From an uncultured Prevotellaceae bacterium (GTDB lineage Bacteria > Bacteroidota > Bacteroidia > Bacteroidales > Bacteroidaceae), in the NCBI GenBank assembly GCA_900316285.1, contig ONCG01000013.1:1-64000 (forward strand): 64,000 nucleotides of DNA, written 5' to 3'. This document shows, piece by piece, positions 7,737 through 16,383 of the stretch. The notes below the pieces were generated by a model. It was not told where the DNA came from and did not search any database. It saw only the letters and a program-made list of their open reading frames with translations. A program made the translations under genes and the position numbers. Each line of letters starts with the position of its first letter. Within the stretch, counting starts at the first letter, position 1.

Positions 7737-10700
7737 CTAATGCTTCACTACCTTCGTGTGATGGTGGATGTAGAGGCCAGGCTTGGCGGGGGCATCCACA
7801 CGTAGTCCCGAAGGAGTGTACCACCCTTCATCTTCTTCTCTTTCGGGCATGTTAAAATTTGCAATGCCATCGGTGGTGACATCCTCCAACACGAACTGTG
7901 CCGGTGTCGCCTTGTCGGTGAAGACAATGGAGCCCGCCGAGCGACTGTCGAAGTTGAAGTACTGGTTACCCATCCATGCCCCACGCAAACGCACGTGGTC
8001 GTCGCCCTCCTCGAGTTGCATCCATCCCTCGGGCTTCGAGGCATCGGTGATGAGCATTGCCCGCCAGTTGGCATTACCCTTGCCAATGATACCGGAGGCC
8101 ACACCCATCGTATAGAAGGATGTGAACCTGGCAAGCCTCGTCACCTTGAAACGAAAAGACTGGTCGGTGCTGCTCTTGCGCGCCAGACAGAAGTCGCCAT
8201 TGTCGGCGGCCTTGTAGTGAAGGTAGAGGCCGGAGCTTTTCTCGCGAAGATAATAGGTTGTTCCCGACTGTATCTGCGAGGGCTTTTCGGAACGCTCGTC
8301 GACGATGGCCGTGGCCACGACGCCCAGTTCGGCTGCCGATGTCCACGCATTGCCTCCCACCTCACTGCGGGCAATCAGGCGGAAGTAGCGTGCCTCGACG
8401 GGTGTGGTGAGGACAATCGCCTGCTCGTCGGAGGTGTTCTCCAGCGAGCCTTCAGCAGCCGGAGCACCCCAACGATCGGTGGAGTTGGAGAAGTAGAGCG
8501 AGTAGTTGCGGATGCGGCCATTGCTTCCGTCGCTGCGTCCCTGATAGAGGAACTCCGTCACACGATAAGTCTTGCCCATGTCGACAACAATCTCATGAGG
8601 ACACGTGGGCACATTACCCGAATAGAGGGTGTGCCAGATGGTGTTTATGTTATCGTCGAAAGCATTCGTGGCCTTGTCGCCGCCATGTTCGCTGTCCACG
8701 CTGACCAGCTTCCACAAGCGTTTGTCGACGAACAGCGGCACAACGATTTCACTCTTCAGGCTCGGCAGCATGCCTTCGCAGGTGGCATAGGTGGTGAGGG
8801 TGCCTCCCTCGGGAAGACTCAAGGGCTTCGTGTACACCTGTTCCGTTTTTCCGCCGTCGAGGCTATAATAGATGACGGCATCGGGTGTGGCACACGACAG
8901 CGTGACAACGGCCCGCTGGGTTTTCACCTCCACGGGACTACACTGCGGGCTTGCCACACGACTGCGAGCCACCAGCTGCTCGTCGGAGAGCGGTTCGGTA
9001 AGTGGGAGGAGGAGATAGTTGAACGTGCGTCGCTGGGCACGCAACTCATACTGCGCGAGCACATCGGGTCCGCAGCTGGCATTGCCCAAGGCGCGGTTCT
9101 CCATATCCAGACAGACGACGTTGTTGCTGACGAAGTTCACTTCATAGGGATGCTTCTTGCGATTGTCGCGGTTTGTATACATGTCTTTCGGACGCCAATG
9201 GCCGACGGTGGTAGCCATTCCCTTGGGTGCCACGACCATGAGTCCCTCGCCGTTCTCATTGGTGAGGGCGATGAAGCGCACGTCTTCCTTGTTGCCCGTT
9301 TCCTGCGGAATGACAAAGCCCGTCCACTGATCCGTTACCGTGCTGTGCCAGAGTCCCTCGAAGCAACTCTCCTTGCGGTCGCGATAGCTGTCCCAAGGAC
9401 CACGACCATACCACGCGAATTGCTCGTAGCCAGCCGGCATCTCAAACAGATAGCCCATCTTTGGCAGGATGCTGTTTTTCACCGCCGGATTCACGATGCT
9501 ACTGACATTAATGGCACCATCGGGCATGATGGTATAGCACACCTGGTCGGTGAAGGCCACAGGCGAGTTGCCAGTGTATTGATTGGTGACGGTCAGCACT
9601 ACTGCATCGTCGCGCTGCTCGATGGTCCACTCGCCGCCCTTCAACTTCAGGTCGCGCAGACCCATGGCATCCCAGTCGCCGCTGTGCGCCTTGTCGTTAT
9701 CGGTGGGAACACGGAAGGCGTTGAAACGCGGGCCGCTTGAAATCAGGTCGTGCCCAGCAACACGATAGCGTGTCATGAGTCCCGTGGAGCGCGAGAAGCT
9801 CACACTGAAGTTCTCGCCATCCACTTGGATGGTGGAGGAGCCGTCGCTGACGGTCAATTTGCCTGCGGATGCGGAATGGTAGATGTCGCGCTGTGTGGCC
9901 CGGCGCAGGCATAGCTGCTCACTAGCCACCTCAAAACCGGCAGGAGCCCAAGCGGTGGCCTCGCGCTGAGTGACATGGAATCGCACGAAATAGTCGGCAT
10001 CGGCTTTCACGTCGGCTGGCAGAAGGTCGGGAAGCGTCACCGACAAGGTCTTGCCACCTTCAACGTCGACGTCCATCGTTCCCGACTTCAGCACCAGCCC
10101 GTCCTCCAACACATCGTAGGAGAAGGCATATCGGCTGAGGTTGGCAAATGCCATCTTGTTCTTAATGATGAATGTGCCCTTCAGACTATCGGTCATCACA
10201 AAGTCGGCAGGCTGGTAGATTTTCTTCATGTTCAGCGCCTTTGCCGAGTAGGTGTAGTCGGCAAAGATGACACCATTGGTGCAGAAATTGTTGTCGTTAG
10301 GTCGGTCGCCAAAGTCGCCGCCATAAGCCCAGTAGCGTTCGTTAGGCTTGCCGGGCACAGGGATGCTCAGCGCCTGGTCCTTCCAGTCCCACACGAACTC
10401 GCCAGCCATAGCGGGATATTTCTCGTAGATGTCGTAGAAATCACGCTGGTTACCCATGGAATTGCCCATGGAGTGGGTGTTCTCACACTGTATGTGGGGT
10501 CTGATGCCCGTGCGTCCGGCACGATAGTCGTTGAGACGGCCCTCGCCCGTGCCCTGCATGGAGGACAGGTTGGCATACATCGTGCTGGTGACATCGGCCC
10601 AGGTGCTGTTGCCTTCATAGTGGGTGAGGCGTGTCTTGTCGAGAGCCTTGATGGCCTTCTCCACAGCCTCGAAGTTGTTGCCGCCACCGCTCTCGTTGCC

Positions 10701-12155
10701 ATACGACCAGAGGCAGATGCAGGCATGGTTGCGGAGCGACAGCACATGACGCTCGTTGCGCTCCACCATTGCAGGCTTGAAGGCTGCAATGCTCGACAGT
10801 CCCATGTTGCCGTGACACTCCACATCGGCCTCAGCAAGCACATACATGCCATACTTGTCGCACATCTCATAGAAATAAGGATTGTCAGGATAGTGACTGG
10901 TGCGAATGGCATTGACGTTCAGTTGCTTCATCAGAAGGATGTCGCGCTCGGTCTCCTCGCGGCTCACCGTACGTCCGTTCTCGGTGCTGAAGTCGTGACG
11001 GTCGACGCCATGGAAGATGATGCGCTGGCCGTTGATGGTGAGAGCGCCATCGGCACGAACGGCAATCTGGCGGAAGCCAATCTTGCCTCCACGCACATCG
11101 AGGACCTTGTCGCCCTGCCGGAGCGTGACCACCAAGTCGTAGAGGTTAGGCTCCTCAGCACTCCACAGGCGAGGATTGCTGACACGGATACCGCTAAGCG
11201 TCAGCTTCTTGGCTTGCGTCACGGCCTGGCTCTTCTGAGCCACAACGGTTCCGCCATCCATGATTTTCACCTCTACCTGCCCGTCGGTGAGCGTCTCGCC
11301 TTGTACGTCGATGGCTACCGAGGCAGTAGCAATGGTGTTGGCGGAGCTGAGCGTGGAGGTGAAGAAGTAATCGCGAATCTGCGTCTTCGGAGCCGACCAC
11401 AGGAATACTTCACGTGTGATACCCGTCAGACGCCAATAGTCCTGACATTCCAGGAACGAACCACTGGTGAAGCGATAGACACGCACGGAGATATTGTTGC
11501 GTCCGGCACGCACAAAATCGGTTATCCGGAACTCCGAAGGCAGGTAGGAGTCCTCGGCATAGCCGGCAAACTGGCCATTCACCCAGACGTAGTAGCCATG
11601 TCCGGCACCGTTGAAGCGCACATAGACATCGCGTCCCGTCCACGACTCAGGCAGGTCGAAGTCGCGGCGGTAGGAGCCCACGGGGTTCTTCTTCGAGCCA
11701 CTATAGGTCCAGTCGGACGGTCGGTCGGCCATCACGCTCCACGTGTTGGAGTCATAGGTGAAGGGGTACATGACGTTCACATACAACGGCTTGTCCCAGT
11801 TCTTGCCGTGACGCACGCCGTAGACCTGCCACGTGGCAGGCACGTCGATGTCATCCCAGCCTGAGGCATTGAAGTCGTCGCGGAAGAAGTCGGCGGGTGC
11901 TGCTTGCGGCGTGCCGGCCCAACGAAACTTCCACGTGCCGTTCAGGCTCAGGTAGTAGGGCGAGCTCTCCATGTTGCCAGCCAAGACACTCTCTTCGTCG
12001 GCAAACGGAATGGGAAGCATGTGTGCTTGTTCACGGTTCAGGCTGGTGATGCTCACATCGTCCCACTCCTTCAGGGTCTGTGCGCAAAGGCCTGACGACA
12101 GTGCCAACAAGACGATGCTGGCAATGCTCTTTTGAATAGTCTTGTAGTTCTTCAT
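7737..12155 (-). CDS. Secreted GH2 beta-galactosidase with CBM32-like and C-terminal tail domains
   Basis: This encodes 1472 residues. A signal peptide (to about SGLCAQ) precedes the GH2 sugar-binding domain (YYLSLNGTWKF..), immunoglobulin-like domain and TIM barrel. The acid/base is Glu488 (CLWSYGNES) and the nucleophile is Glu558 (IQCENTHSMGNS), 70 residues apart as in LacZ relatives. A Bgal small-chain domain follows (GPRFNAFRVPTDND.., WYGRGPWDSYRDR), then a CHB_HEX_C-like domain (ATPDAVIYYSLDGG), an F5/8 type C/CBM32 domain (GDKATNAFDDNINTIWHT..ARYFRLIA), a ricin-like region (YYLREKSSGLYLHY), and a short tail GWYTPSGLR..PGLYIHHHTKVVK. It removes terminal beta-galactose from oligosaccharides, probably in the periplasm or at the surface. 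It lies 27 bases downstream of the SGNH gene in one operon. Confidence 0.93.
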   Translation of the reverse strand: MKNYKTIQKSIASIVLLALSSGLCAQTLKEWDDVSITSLNREQAHMLPIPFADEESVLAGNMESSPYYLSLNGTWKFRWAGTPQAAPADFFRDDFNASGWDDIDVPATWQVYGVRHGKNWDKPLYVNVMYPFTYDSNTWSVMADRPSDWTYSGSKKNPVGSYRRDFDLPESWTGRDVYVRFNGAGHGYYVWVNGQFAGYAEDSYLPSEFRITDFVRAGRNNISVRVYRFTSGSFLECQDYWRLTGITREVFLWSAPKTQIRDYFFTSTLSSANTIATASVAIDVQGETLTDGQVEVKIMDGGTVVAQKSQAVTQAKKLTLSGIRVSNPRLWSAEEPNLYDLVVTLRQGDKVLDVRGGKIGFRQIAVRADGALTINGQRIIFHGVDRHDFSTENGRTVSREETERDILLMKQLNVNAIRTSHYPDNPYFYEMCDKYGMYVLAEADVECHGNMGLSSIAAFKPAMVERNERHVLSLRNHACICLWSYGNESGGGNNFEAVEKAIKALDKTRLTHYEGNSTWADVTSTMYANLSSMQGTGEGRLNDYRAGRTGIRPHIQCENTHSMGNSMGNQRDFYDIYEKYPAMAGEFVWDWKDQALSIPVPGKPNERYWAYGGDFGDRPNDNNFCTNGVIFADYTYSAKALNMKKIYQPADFVMTDSLKGTFIIKNKMAFANLSRYAFSYDVLEDGLVLKSGTMDVDVEGGKTLSVTLPDLLPADVKADADYFVRFHVTQREATAWAPAGFEVASEQLCLRRATQRDIYHSASAGKLTVSDGSSTIQVDGENFSVSFSRSTGLMTRYRVAGHDLISSGPRFNAFRVPTDNDKAHSGDWDAMGLRDLKLKGGEWTIEQRDDAVVLTVTNQYTGNSPVAFTDQVCYTIMPDGAINVSSIVNPAVKNSILPKMGYLFEMPAGYEQFAWYGRGPWDSYRDRKESCFEGLWHSTVTDQWTGFVIPQETGNKEDVRFIALTNENGEGLMVVAPKGMATTVGHWRPKDMYTNRDNRKKHPYEVNFVSNNVVCLDMENRALGNASCGPDVLAQYELRAQRRTFNYLLLPLTEPLSDEQLVARSRVASPQCSPVEVKTQRAVVTLSCATPDAVIYYSLDGGKTEQVYTKPLSLPEGGTLTTYATCEGMLPSLKSEIVVPLFVDKRLWKLVSVDSEHGGDKATNAFDDNINTIWHTLYSGNVPTCPHEIVVDMGKTYRVTEFLYQGRSDGSNGRIRNYSLYFSNSTDRWGAPAAEGSLENTSDEQAIVLTTPVEARYFRLIARSEVGGNAWTSAAELGVVATAIVDERSEKPSQIQSGTTYYLREKSSGLYLHYKAADNGDFCLARKSSTDQSFRFKVTRLARFTSFYTMGVASGIIGKGNANWRAMLITDASKPEGWMQLEEGDDHVRLRGAWMGNQYFNFDSRSAGSIVFTDKATPAQFVLEDVTTDGIANFNMPEREEDEGWYTPSGLRVDAPAKPGLYIHHHTKVVKH

Positions 12156-12182
12156 ACGATTATTTCATTCAACTTTCGGAAG

Positions 12183-12881
12183 TTATTTCACTTTCACAAT
12201 CTTACGAATGGCATGCAAAATGAGCGGCTCCATAATGGCATAGCCGGCATCGGTGGGATGGCAGCCGTCGCTCGAGAGTCCCTCCTTCATCGAGCCTTTC
12301 TTCTCACCGGAGTCGATGGCCATCGGGGTAAAATAGTCGACGAACGCAATCTTGTTCTGCTTGGCATAGTCGCGCAGCCGGGCGTTCAGGCTCTCAATCT
12401 TCTGAGGGACATCCTTGATTTCGCGACGCCAGGGATACAGGCCGCAGGGAGTGATGGTGGTGAGGATGACCTTCACCTTCGCGGCCTTCGCCAATTGACA
12501 CATGCCGACGATGTTACCGAATGTGCGGTCTTCCACATAGCGGTGGTTGTTCTGGGCAATATCGTTGGTGCCGGCATTGATGACCACCACTTTCGGATTC
12601 AGGCTGAGCACGTCTTCCCGAAAGCGCAGCAGCATCTGATAGGACGTCTGACCGGAGATGCCACGGGGGATGAAGCCGTGATCGGTGAAGAACTGCGGTC
12701 GCATGCTGCGCCAGTTCTGCGTGATGCTATTGCCAATGAACACGACGCGCCGCCCGTCGTTGGGCGTAGCCTTTACTTCGCGGTTGTCTTGTTCGTATCT
12801 GCCGAAGTTCGCCCAGTCGTCTTGCGCATAGCTGACAAGGGAAAGGAAAGCCATGAAGGCCACCGTGATGAGTTTCTTCAT
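12183..12881 (-). CDS. Secreted SGNH/GDSL hydrolase (carbohydrate esterase type)
   Basis: This encodes 232 residues with a signal peptide (MKKLITVAFMAFLSLVSYAQ). SGNH blocks: Ser52 in VVFIGNSITQ, Gly in GISGQTSYQMLLRF, Asn106 in NAGTNDI, and Asp205/His208 in SSDGCHPTDAGY. These residues form the serine esterase site, so it probably deacetylates sugars before the GH2 enzyme downstream acts. It is the first gene after the promoter at 12952-12984. The substrate ester is not readable from sequence. Confidence 0.88.
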   Translation of the reverse strand: MKKLITVAFMAFLSLVSYAQDDWANFGRYEQDNREVKATPNDGRRVVFIGNSITQNWRSMRPQFFTDHGFIPRGISGQTSYQMLLRFREDVLSLNPKVVVINAGTNDIAQNNHRYVEDRTFGNIVGMCQLAKAAKVKVILTTITPCGLYPWRREIKDVPQKIESLNARLRDYAKQNKIAFVDYFTPMAIDSGEKKGSMKEGLSSDGCHPTDAGYAIMEPLILHAIRKIVKVK

Positions 12882-12951
12882 TTTGGTATGATTTTGGTGT
12901 TGTGAATAAATCTACATTTAGGTTTGTTTTTGGTGTTGTTGGAATACAGCT

Positions 12952-12984
12952 GCAAAGTTACAAATTTTCGACGCCAATTCCAAA
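12952..12984 (-). promoter_or_regulatory. Promoter of the SGNH-GH2-oxidoreductase cluster
   Basis: Read on the minus strand, TTTG (12984-12981) and TAACTTTGC (12960-12952) are 20 bases apart, a full Bacteroidetes sigma-ABfr promoter. The transcript would begin near 12945 and have a leader of about 65 bases. No other good promoter was seen within the cluster down to 2916. Confidence 0.75.
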
Positions 12985-13170
12985 TTTTGCGGGGGTAATA
13001 TTGCAGATGGCACAAGACGCCTCGCTAAACTGCCTCCCAACGGGTCGCCCTATGCTTAACCGCAGATCTTGACTTGCGGAATAAAAGACGTCACTAAAGA
13101 ATGTCGACCCTAGAAGGGTTGCACATAGCCATGACTCAATCAGACAGGTTGGCATTCCTGGTTGCTGTGC

Positions 13171-13257
13171 GTCCCCTTTGGGGACAAGGAATTGGTGTTG
13201 ACTCTATACACCGCGGGTCAGGACCCGCGGTTATGCACCTGTGACCTCTCCGAGGTC
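13171..13257. repeat. Three GC-rich hairpins in a gene-free gap
   Basis: Three perfect hairpins follow one another: GTCCCCTTTGGGGAC (13171-13185), CCGCGGGTCAGGACCCGCGG (13211-13230) and GACCTC...GAGGTC (13243-13257). None is followed by a T-run, so they are not terminators. A weaker one (CCCTAGAAGGG, about 13108) lies before them. The gap 12985-13305 has no gene; it looks like degenerate repeat-element DNA. Confidence 0.6.
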
Positions 13258-13305
13258 TGCCCATCCGATTTTTCACCACGGAGGCACGGTGATTCATCAT
13301 TCCCA

Positions 13306-13890
13306 TCAGAATAGTTTTTTAAACAGATAGTACATTCCAGCAAACGTAAAGATTCTCTTCAGCAGACCAGGCTTCTCCGGCTGCCAACCGCTGATGTATG
13401 ACTGGGCTGCCTGTTCTTGTTGAGCATAGGCTGCCGCCTCATTCCTTTCCATCTCTCTGGTCGGCCTATTCAGTTCCCAGTCCTGCCTATCCATCTCCCT
13501 ATCGAACCTTAAGTTATCGCGCTCGAACCGCAGCCTCTCCTTCTCGGCATCATAGTCGAGTTTCGCCTCGGCCTTCTTTTCACGGCGTATTTGCTCGTGG
13601 TTCTGAAGAATCGTCTGCACCTCTTCCTCTGAGTAGATGCCACTGGTCATGATATACTGGTTTTCCCGGTCCCAGTATTCATCTATCTCCTGGAGCTTCA
13701 TCTCGTATTCGTCACGGAGGTTTTCTTGTTCGAATGCGAGATCGTCCAGCGCTTCTTCATACTCTTCGAGGCTATCGAGATAGTCGTCGACGGCATATTC
13801 GTCTACGTCATCAATATCTTCGTAGTCGCCGAAATCGTCATAGTTGTCGAAATCGTCGAAGTCATCAAAATCATCGTAGTCGTCGTGCAT
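13306..13890 (-). CDS. Asp-rich coiled-coil protein of unknown function
   Basis: This encodes 194 residues. Residues 1-40 are almost only Asp, Tyr and Phe (MHDDYDDFDDFDDFDNYDDF..), residues 45-150 form a charged coiled coil rich in Glu/Arg (EKERLRFERDNLRFDREMDR), and the C-terminus is hydrophobic and basic (LLKRIFTFAGMYYLFKKLF). This layout suggests an acidic tail, a rod, and a membrane-touching end. I do not recognise the family. It begins 60 bases after the glnA terminator in the same direction, so it may be a separate unit. The frame is unusually clean for such a biased composition, which supports a real gene. Confidence 0.6.
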   Translation of the reverse strand: MHDDYDDFDDFDDFDNYDDFGDYEDIDDVDEYAVDDYLDSLEEYEEALDDLAFEQENLRDEYEMKLQEIDEYWDRENQYIMTSGIYSEEEVQTILQNHEQIRREKKAEAKLDYDAEKERLRFERDNLRFDREMDRQDWELNRPTREMERNEAAAYAQQEQAAQSYISGWQPEKPGLLKRIFTFAGMYYLFKKLF

Positions 13891-13949
13891 GGCAATGAGA
13901 ATTGTTTAGGATGGTTATATGAAAATAGGTGCGGCAGCGGCAGAGGCCT

Positions 13950-13985
13950 GAAACAAAAAGACCACGGCGACGAACTGCCGCCGTG
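13950..13985 (-). terminator. Rho-independent terminator of glnA
   Basis: On the minus strand CACGGCG (13985-13979) pairs with CGCCGTG (13969-13963) over a 9-base loop, followed at once by GTCTTTTTGTTT. It lies 29 bases after the glnA stop codon. Confidence 0.8.
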
Positions 13986-14013
13986 ATCGCATGTTATCAC
14001 ATCTTTTCGAGCT

Positions 14014-15540
14014 TTATCCGCAGTGGAAGTACTCCTCGACGAGAGCGGCAATCTTTGCCTTGTCGTTGCTGATGTCGGCACGCAACGTGCGGTCGCCAAA
14101 GGAGCGGAGCTGGGCGATGATGCCATCGATCATCGTTGCAGAGAACACGCCATGAGCCTCGAAAGCGGCGCGTTGCTTCGCCAGACAGTCGGCAGAAGCC
14201 TCGCAGGAGTCGGGCAGCTGGGCGAGCGTGGCGAGCTTGTCGGCATTGGCGGCATCGTGGATGTTCACATCGACGTAGTTCTTCTCGGCCACCTCCAGCG
14301 CGCCCTCCATCTCGAAACCGTGACGACAGGCCACGCAGAGTCCTGACAGCAGCTGGTAGATGTCGGCAGAGCCGTCGGGCGAGCGCATCTCAACCGTCTG
14401 CTTCTGTGTGGTATCGAAGTCGGAAGACTTCTCGAGCGGATTGGCCAAAGCACTCATATCGGCCTTTGCCGTCCAGCCCAGCGGCACACGAACGAGCACG
14501 GAACGGTTGCGGTCGCCCCAGCAAACATTCGTCGGAGCCTCCTGATGTGGCACGAGGCGGAAGTAGCTCGTGGGATTCTTGTTGCCGAAGGCGGTGATGC
14601 TCGGTGCGAGGTCCATCATACCGGCAATCATGCGCAGGGCATCGTCGGAGAGTGGTGTGCCGAACTGCGGGCGCGGCTCATCGGTGAGCATCATGTTGCG
14701 ACCGTCCTTCGTGATGCGCATGTGGACATGCAGACCTGAGCCGGCCTTGCCCGTGGTAATCTTCGGGGCGAACGTCACGTTCAGTCCTTCGCGCCAAGCC
14801 AAGTTGCGAATCACCCACTTGGCAATCATCAGCTGGTCGGCAGCCTCGCAAACAGGCACGGGCAGGAACTCTATCTCGTTCTGTTCGTAGACGAGTCCGT
14901 CCTGCTCGAAGTTACCCACTTCGCTATGACCATACTTGATCTGGCCGCCCGTCTGAGCAATGTAGTACATGCAACGGGTGCGGAAATCGTTGGTCTTGGC
15001 ATAGGGAGCACTCTCGTGATAGCCACGCTGGTCGATGGCGGGATAGACGCCCTCGGCGGGTTTGATGACGTAGTACTCCAGCTCGCCCATTGCCTCGTAG
15101 TCCATGCCGGTGACATCGCGGAAGGCCTTGGCGGCACGACGCAGCGTCTGCTCGGGCGACGATGCCAGCGGCTGGCCGTCCTTGTCGAAATAGGAGCAGA
15201 GCAGACAAAGCGTGGGAATCTCCGAGAACGGATCGACGAAAGCCGTTGCAAAGCGCGGCAGCACATAGAGGTCGCTGGCCGAGGCCTGAATGAACGAGAA
15301 CAGGCTGGAGCCGTCGACGCGCTCTCCACAGGTCAGGATGGTTTCCAGATAGGCGCGGTCGCTGATGACGAAGTTCAGCGTTTTCAACTTCCCGTCGCCG
15401 CCGGGATACATGAAGTTCACCATCTTGATTCCGTTCTCTTCAATGAAGCGGATAATGTCTTGTTTTGTAAACTCTTGTGGCAGCTTCTGCAGGAATGCCA
15501 CAACACGATTGGCGTTCAACGCCAGGCGATTGTTTGCCAT
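14014..15540 (-). CDS. glnA: Glutamine synthetase, type I-like
   Basis: This encodes 508 residues. It makes glutamine from glutamate, ammonia and ATP in the cytosol. Motifs in order: the beta-grasp N-terminus with MYPGGDGKLKTLNF, the metal site GELEYYV (Glu ligand), GSGLHVHM (ATP/metal), NPTSYFRLVPHQEAPTNVCWGDRNRSVLVRVP (glutamate and ATP loop) and VEMRSPDGSADIYQLL (VExRxPD). Length fits the roughly 500-residue Bacteroidetes type. No adenylylation-type NLYDLP motif was seen. It stands alone between its own promoter (15584-15615) and terminator (13950-13985). Confidence 0.95.
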   Translation of the reverse strand: MANNRLALNANRVVAFLQKLPQEFTKQDIIRFIEENGIKMVNFMYPGGDGKLKTLNFVISDRAYLETILTCGERVDGSSLFSFIQASASDLYVLPRFATAFVDPFSEIPTLCLLCSYFDKDGQPLASSPEQTLRRAAKAFRDVTGMDYEAMGELEYYVIKPAEGVYPAIDQRGYHESAPYAKTNDFRTRCMYYIAQTGGQIKYGHSEVGNFEQDGLVYEQNEIEFLPVPVCEAADQLMIAKWVIRNLAWREGLNVTFAPKITTGKAGSGLHVHMRITKDGRNMMLTDEPRPQFGTPLSDDALRMIAGMMDLAPSITAFGNKNPTSYFRLVPHQEAPTNVCWGDRNRSVLVRVPLGWTAKADMSALANPLEKSSDFDTTQKQTVEMRSPDGSADIYQLLSGLCVACRHGFEMEGALEVAEKNYVDVNIHDAANADKLATLAQLPDSCEASADCLAKQRAAFEAHGVFSATMIDGIIAQLRSFGDRTLRADISNDKAKIAALVEEYFHCG

Positions 15541-15583
15541 GATTGTTTTGTGGGTTTAAAGGGTTTCAGGTTTATTTCAGCCA

Positions 15584-15615
15584 CAAAGTTAATCATTTCT
15601 GCCGACATTGCCAAA
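15584..15615 (-). promoter_or_regulatory. glnA promoter
   Basis: On the minus strand TTTG (15615-15612) and TAACTTTG (15591-15584) are 20 bases apart, matching the Bacteroidetes consensus. The predicted leader is about 35 bases to the ATG at 15540. Confidence 0.75.
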
Positions 15616-15670
15616 ACTTTCAGTTTATTTTTGCATTTGCATCATCTAAATTGTCCGGAGCATGCCTTTC

Positions 15671-15956
15671 GTGCAAGCGAACCATTGCTTTCGATGGGCT
15701 GGAGAACTGCCTTTGCACGACGATTAAACTGCATCCAAAATGTAAATTAACTGAGATTAAAAAGCAAATTAACTGAGATTGAAAAGTAAATTAAGTTAAT
15801 TTGTGAAGTAAATTAAGTTATTTTACTATGCAAATTAAGTTAATTTACCGAGCAAATTAAGTTAATTTACTATACAAATTAAGTTAATTTACTACGCAAA
15901 ATAAGTTAATTTACTTTTCAGGAGATAAGCTCTTGATAATCAATAGGATAGAAAAC
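15671..15956. repeat. 22-bp-period repeat array 1 (AAATTAAGTTAATTT type)
   Basis: Thirteen consecutive 22-base units fill this intergenic stretch (unit boundaries at 15671, 15693, 15715, ... 15935). Units from 15781 carry a 15-base near-palindrome AAATTAAGTTAATTT followed by 7 variable bases (for example ACTATGC). The first units have other sequence (GTGCAAGCGAACCATTGCTTTC) but keep the same 22-base step. No coding frame fits, as 22 is not a multiple of 3. The same unit type recurs at 56902-57011. Two helical turns per unit would place the AT tracts on one DNA face. Confidence 0.85.
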
Positions 15957-15990
15957 AAGATAGCAGAGCAATGCTTTTGCTCTGCTATCT
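15945..15990 (-). terminator. Terminator of the ABC/GntR operon
   Basis: AGATAGCAGAGCAA (15958-15971) pairs perfectly with TTGCTCTGCTATCT (15977-15990) around a 5-base loop. On the minus strand it is followed by TGTTTTCTAT, giving a rho-independent terminator 28 bases past the GntR stop codon. The other direction lacks a T-run. Confidence 0.8.
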
Positions 15991-16017
15991 GATACATTTT
16001 GGCAAACAGAAGAACCA

Positions 16018-16383
16018 CTATTTGCCTTCGAGAAACTGCTGCCAAGCCTGGCTGACGTCGTCGATGGAAAGGCCGACGAGCTGCAGGCGGCGCAGGAAGT
16101 CAGGCATTTCTTTCTCGAGGAACTCTTTCTTTCGGGCGTTCAGAATCTTCCGCTTGGCACCACGGGCCACCTGCATGCCGATGCCCCGCTGCTGCTGAAG
16201 GATGTCGTCGCGCTGCAACACCTCGAAGGCTCGCAAGGCGGTGTTGGTGTTCACTTCGTATTCGGCAGCCAGTTCGCGCACACTCGGCACACGGTCGCCC
16301 TCGCGATAGCGGTCGGCGAGGATGTCGTCGCAGAGGCGCTCGGCAATCTTCACGAACAGGGCTTTATCGCTGTGGTAGATCAT
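16018..16383 (-). CDS. GntR-family regulator, YtrA subfamily
   Basis: This encodes 121 residues: a winged helix-turn-helix (GDRVPSVRELAAEYEVNTNTALRAFEVLQRDDILQQQRGIGMQV) plus a short C-terminal helical dimerisation part (EFLEKEMPDFLRRLQLVGLS) with no ligand domain, as in YtrA-type repressors of ABC transporter operons. Its ATG overlaps the permease stop (ATGA, 16380-16383), so translation is coupled. It very probably represses its own operon through the GTGTCTTA/TAAGACAC operator at 18222-18243. Confidence 0.9.
   Translation of the reverse strand: MIYHSDKALFVKIAERLCDDILADRYREGDRVPSVRELAAEYEVNTNTALRAFEVLQRDDILQQQRGIGMQVARGAKRKILNARKKEFLEKEMPDFLRRLQLVGLSIDDVSQAWQQFLEGK

Noticed and set aside
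9975-11864. 629-codon plus-strand frame opposite the GH2 gene
   Set aside because: It is the antisense shadow of a GC-rich coding sequence; the minus frame has full GH2 motifs, a signal peptide and catalytic residues.
13080-13290. Hairpin-rich gap as an attC/integron site or tRNA gene
   Set aside because: No cloverleaf, no CCA or attC core sites and no integrase nearby. The hairpins look like repeat-element debris.
15671-15956. 22-bp array as a degenerate CRISPR or as a coding repeat
   Set aside because: There are no spacers of regular length between conserved repeats, and a 22-base step cannot keep a reading frame.
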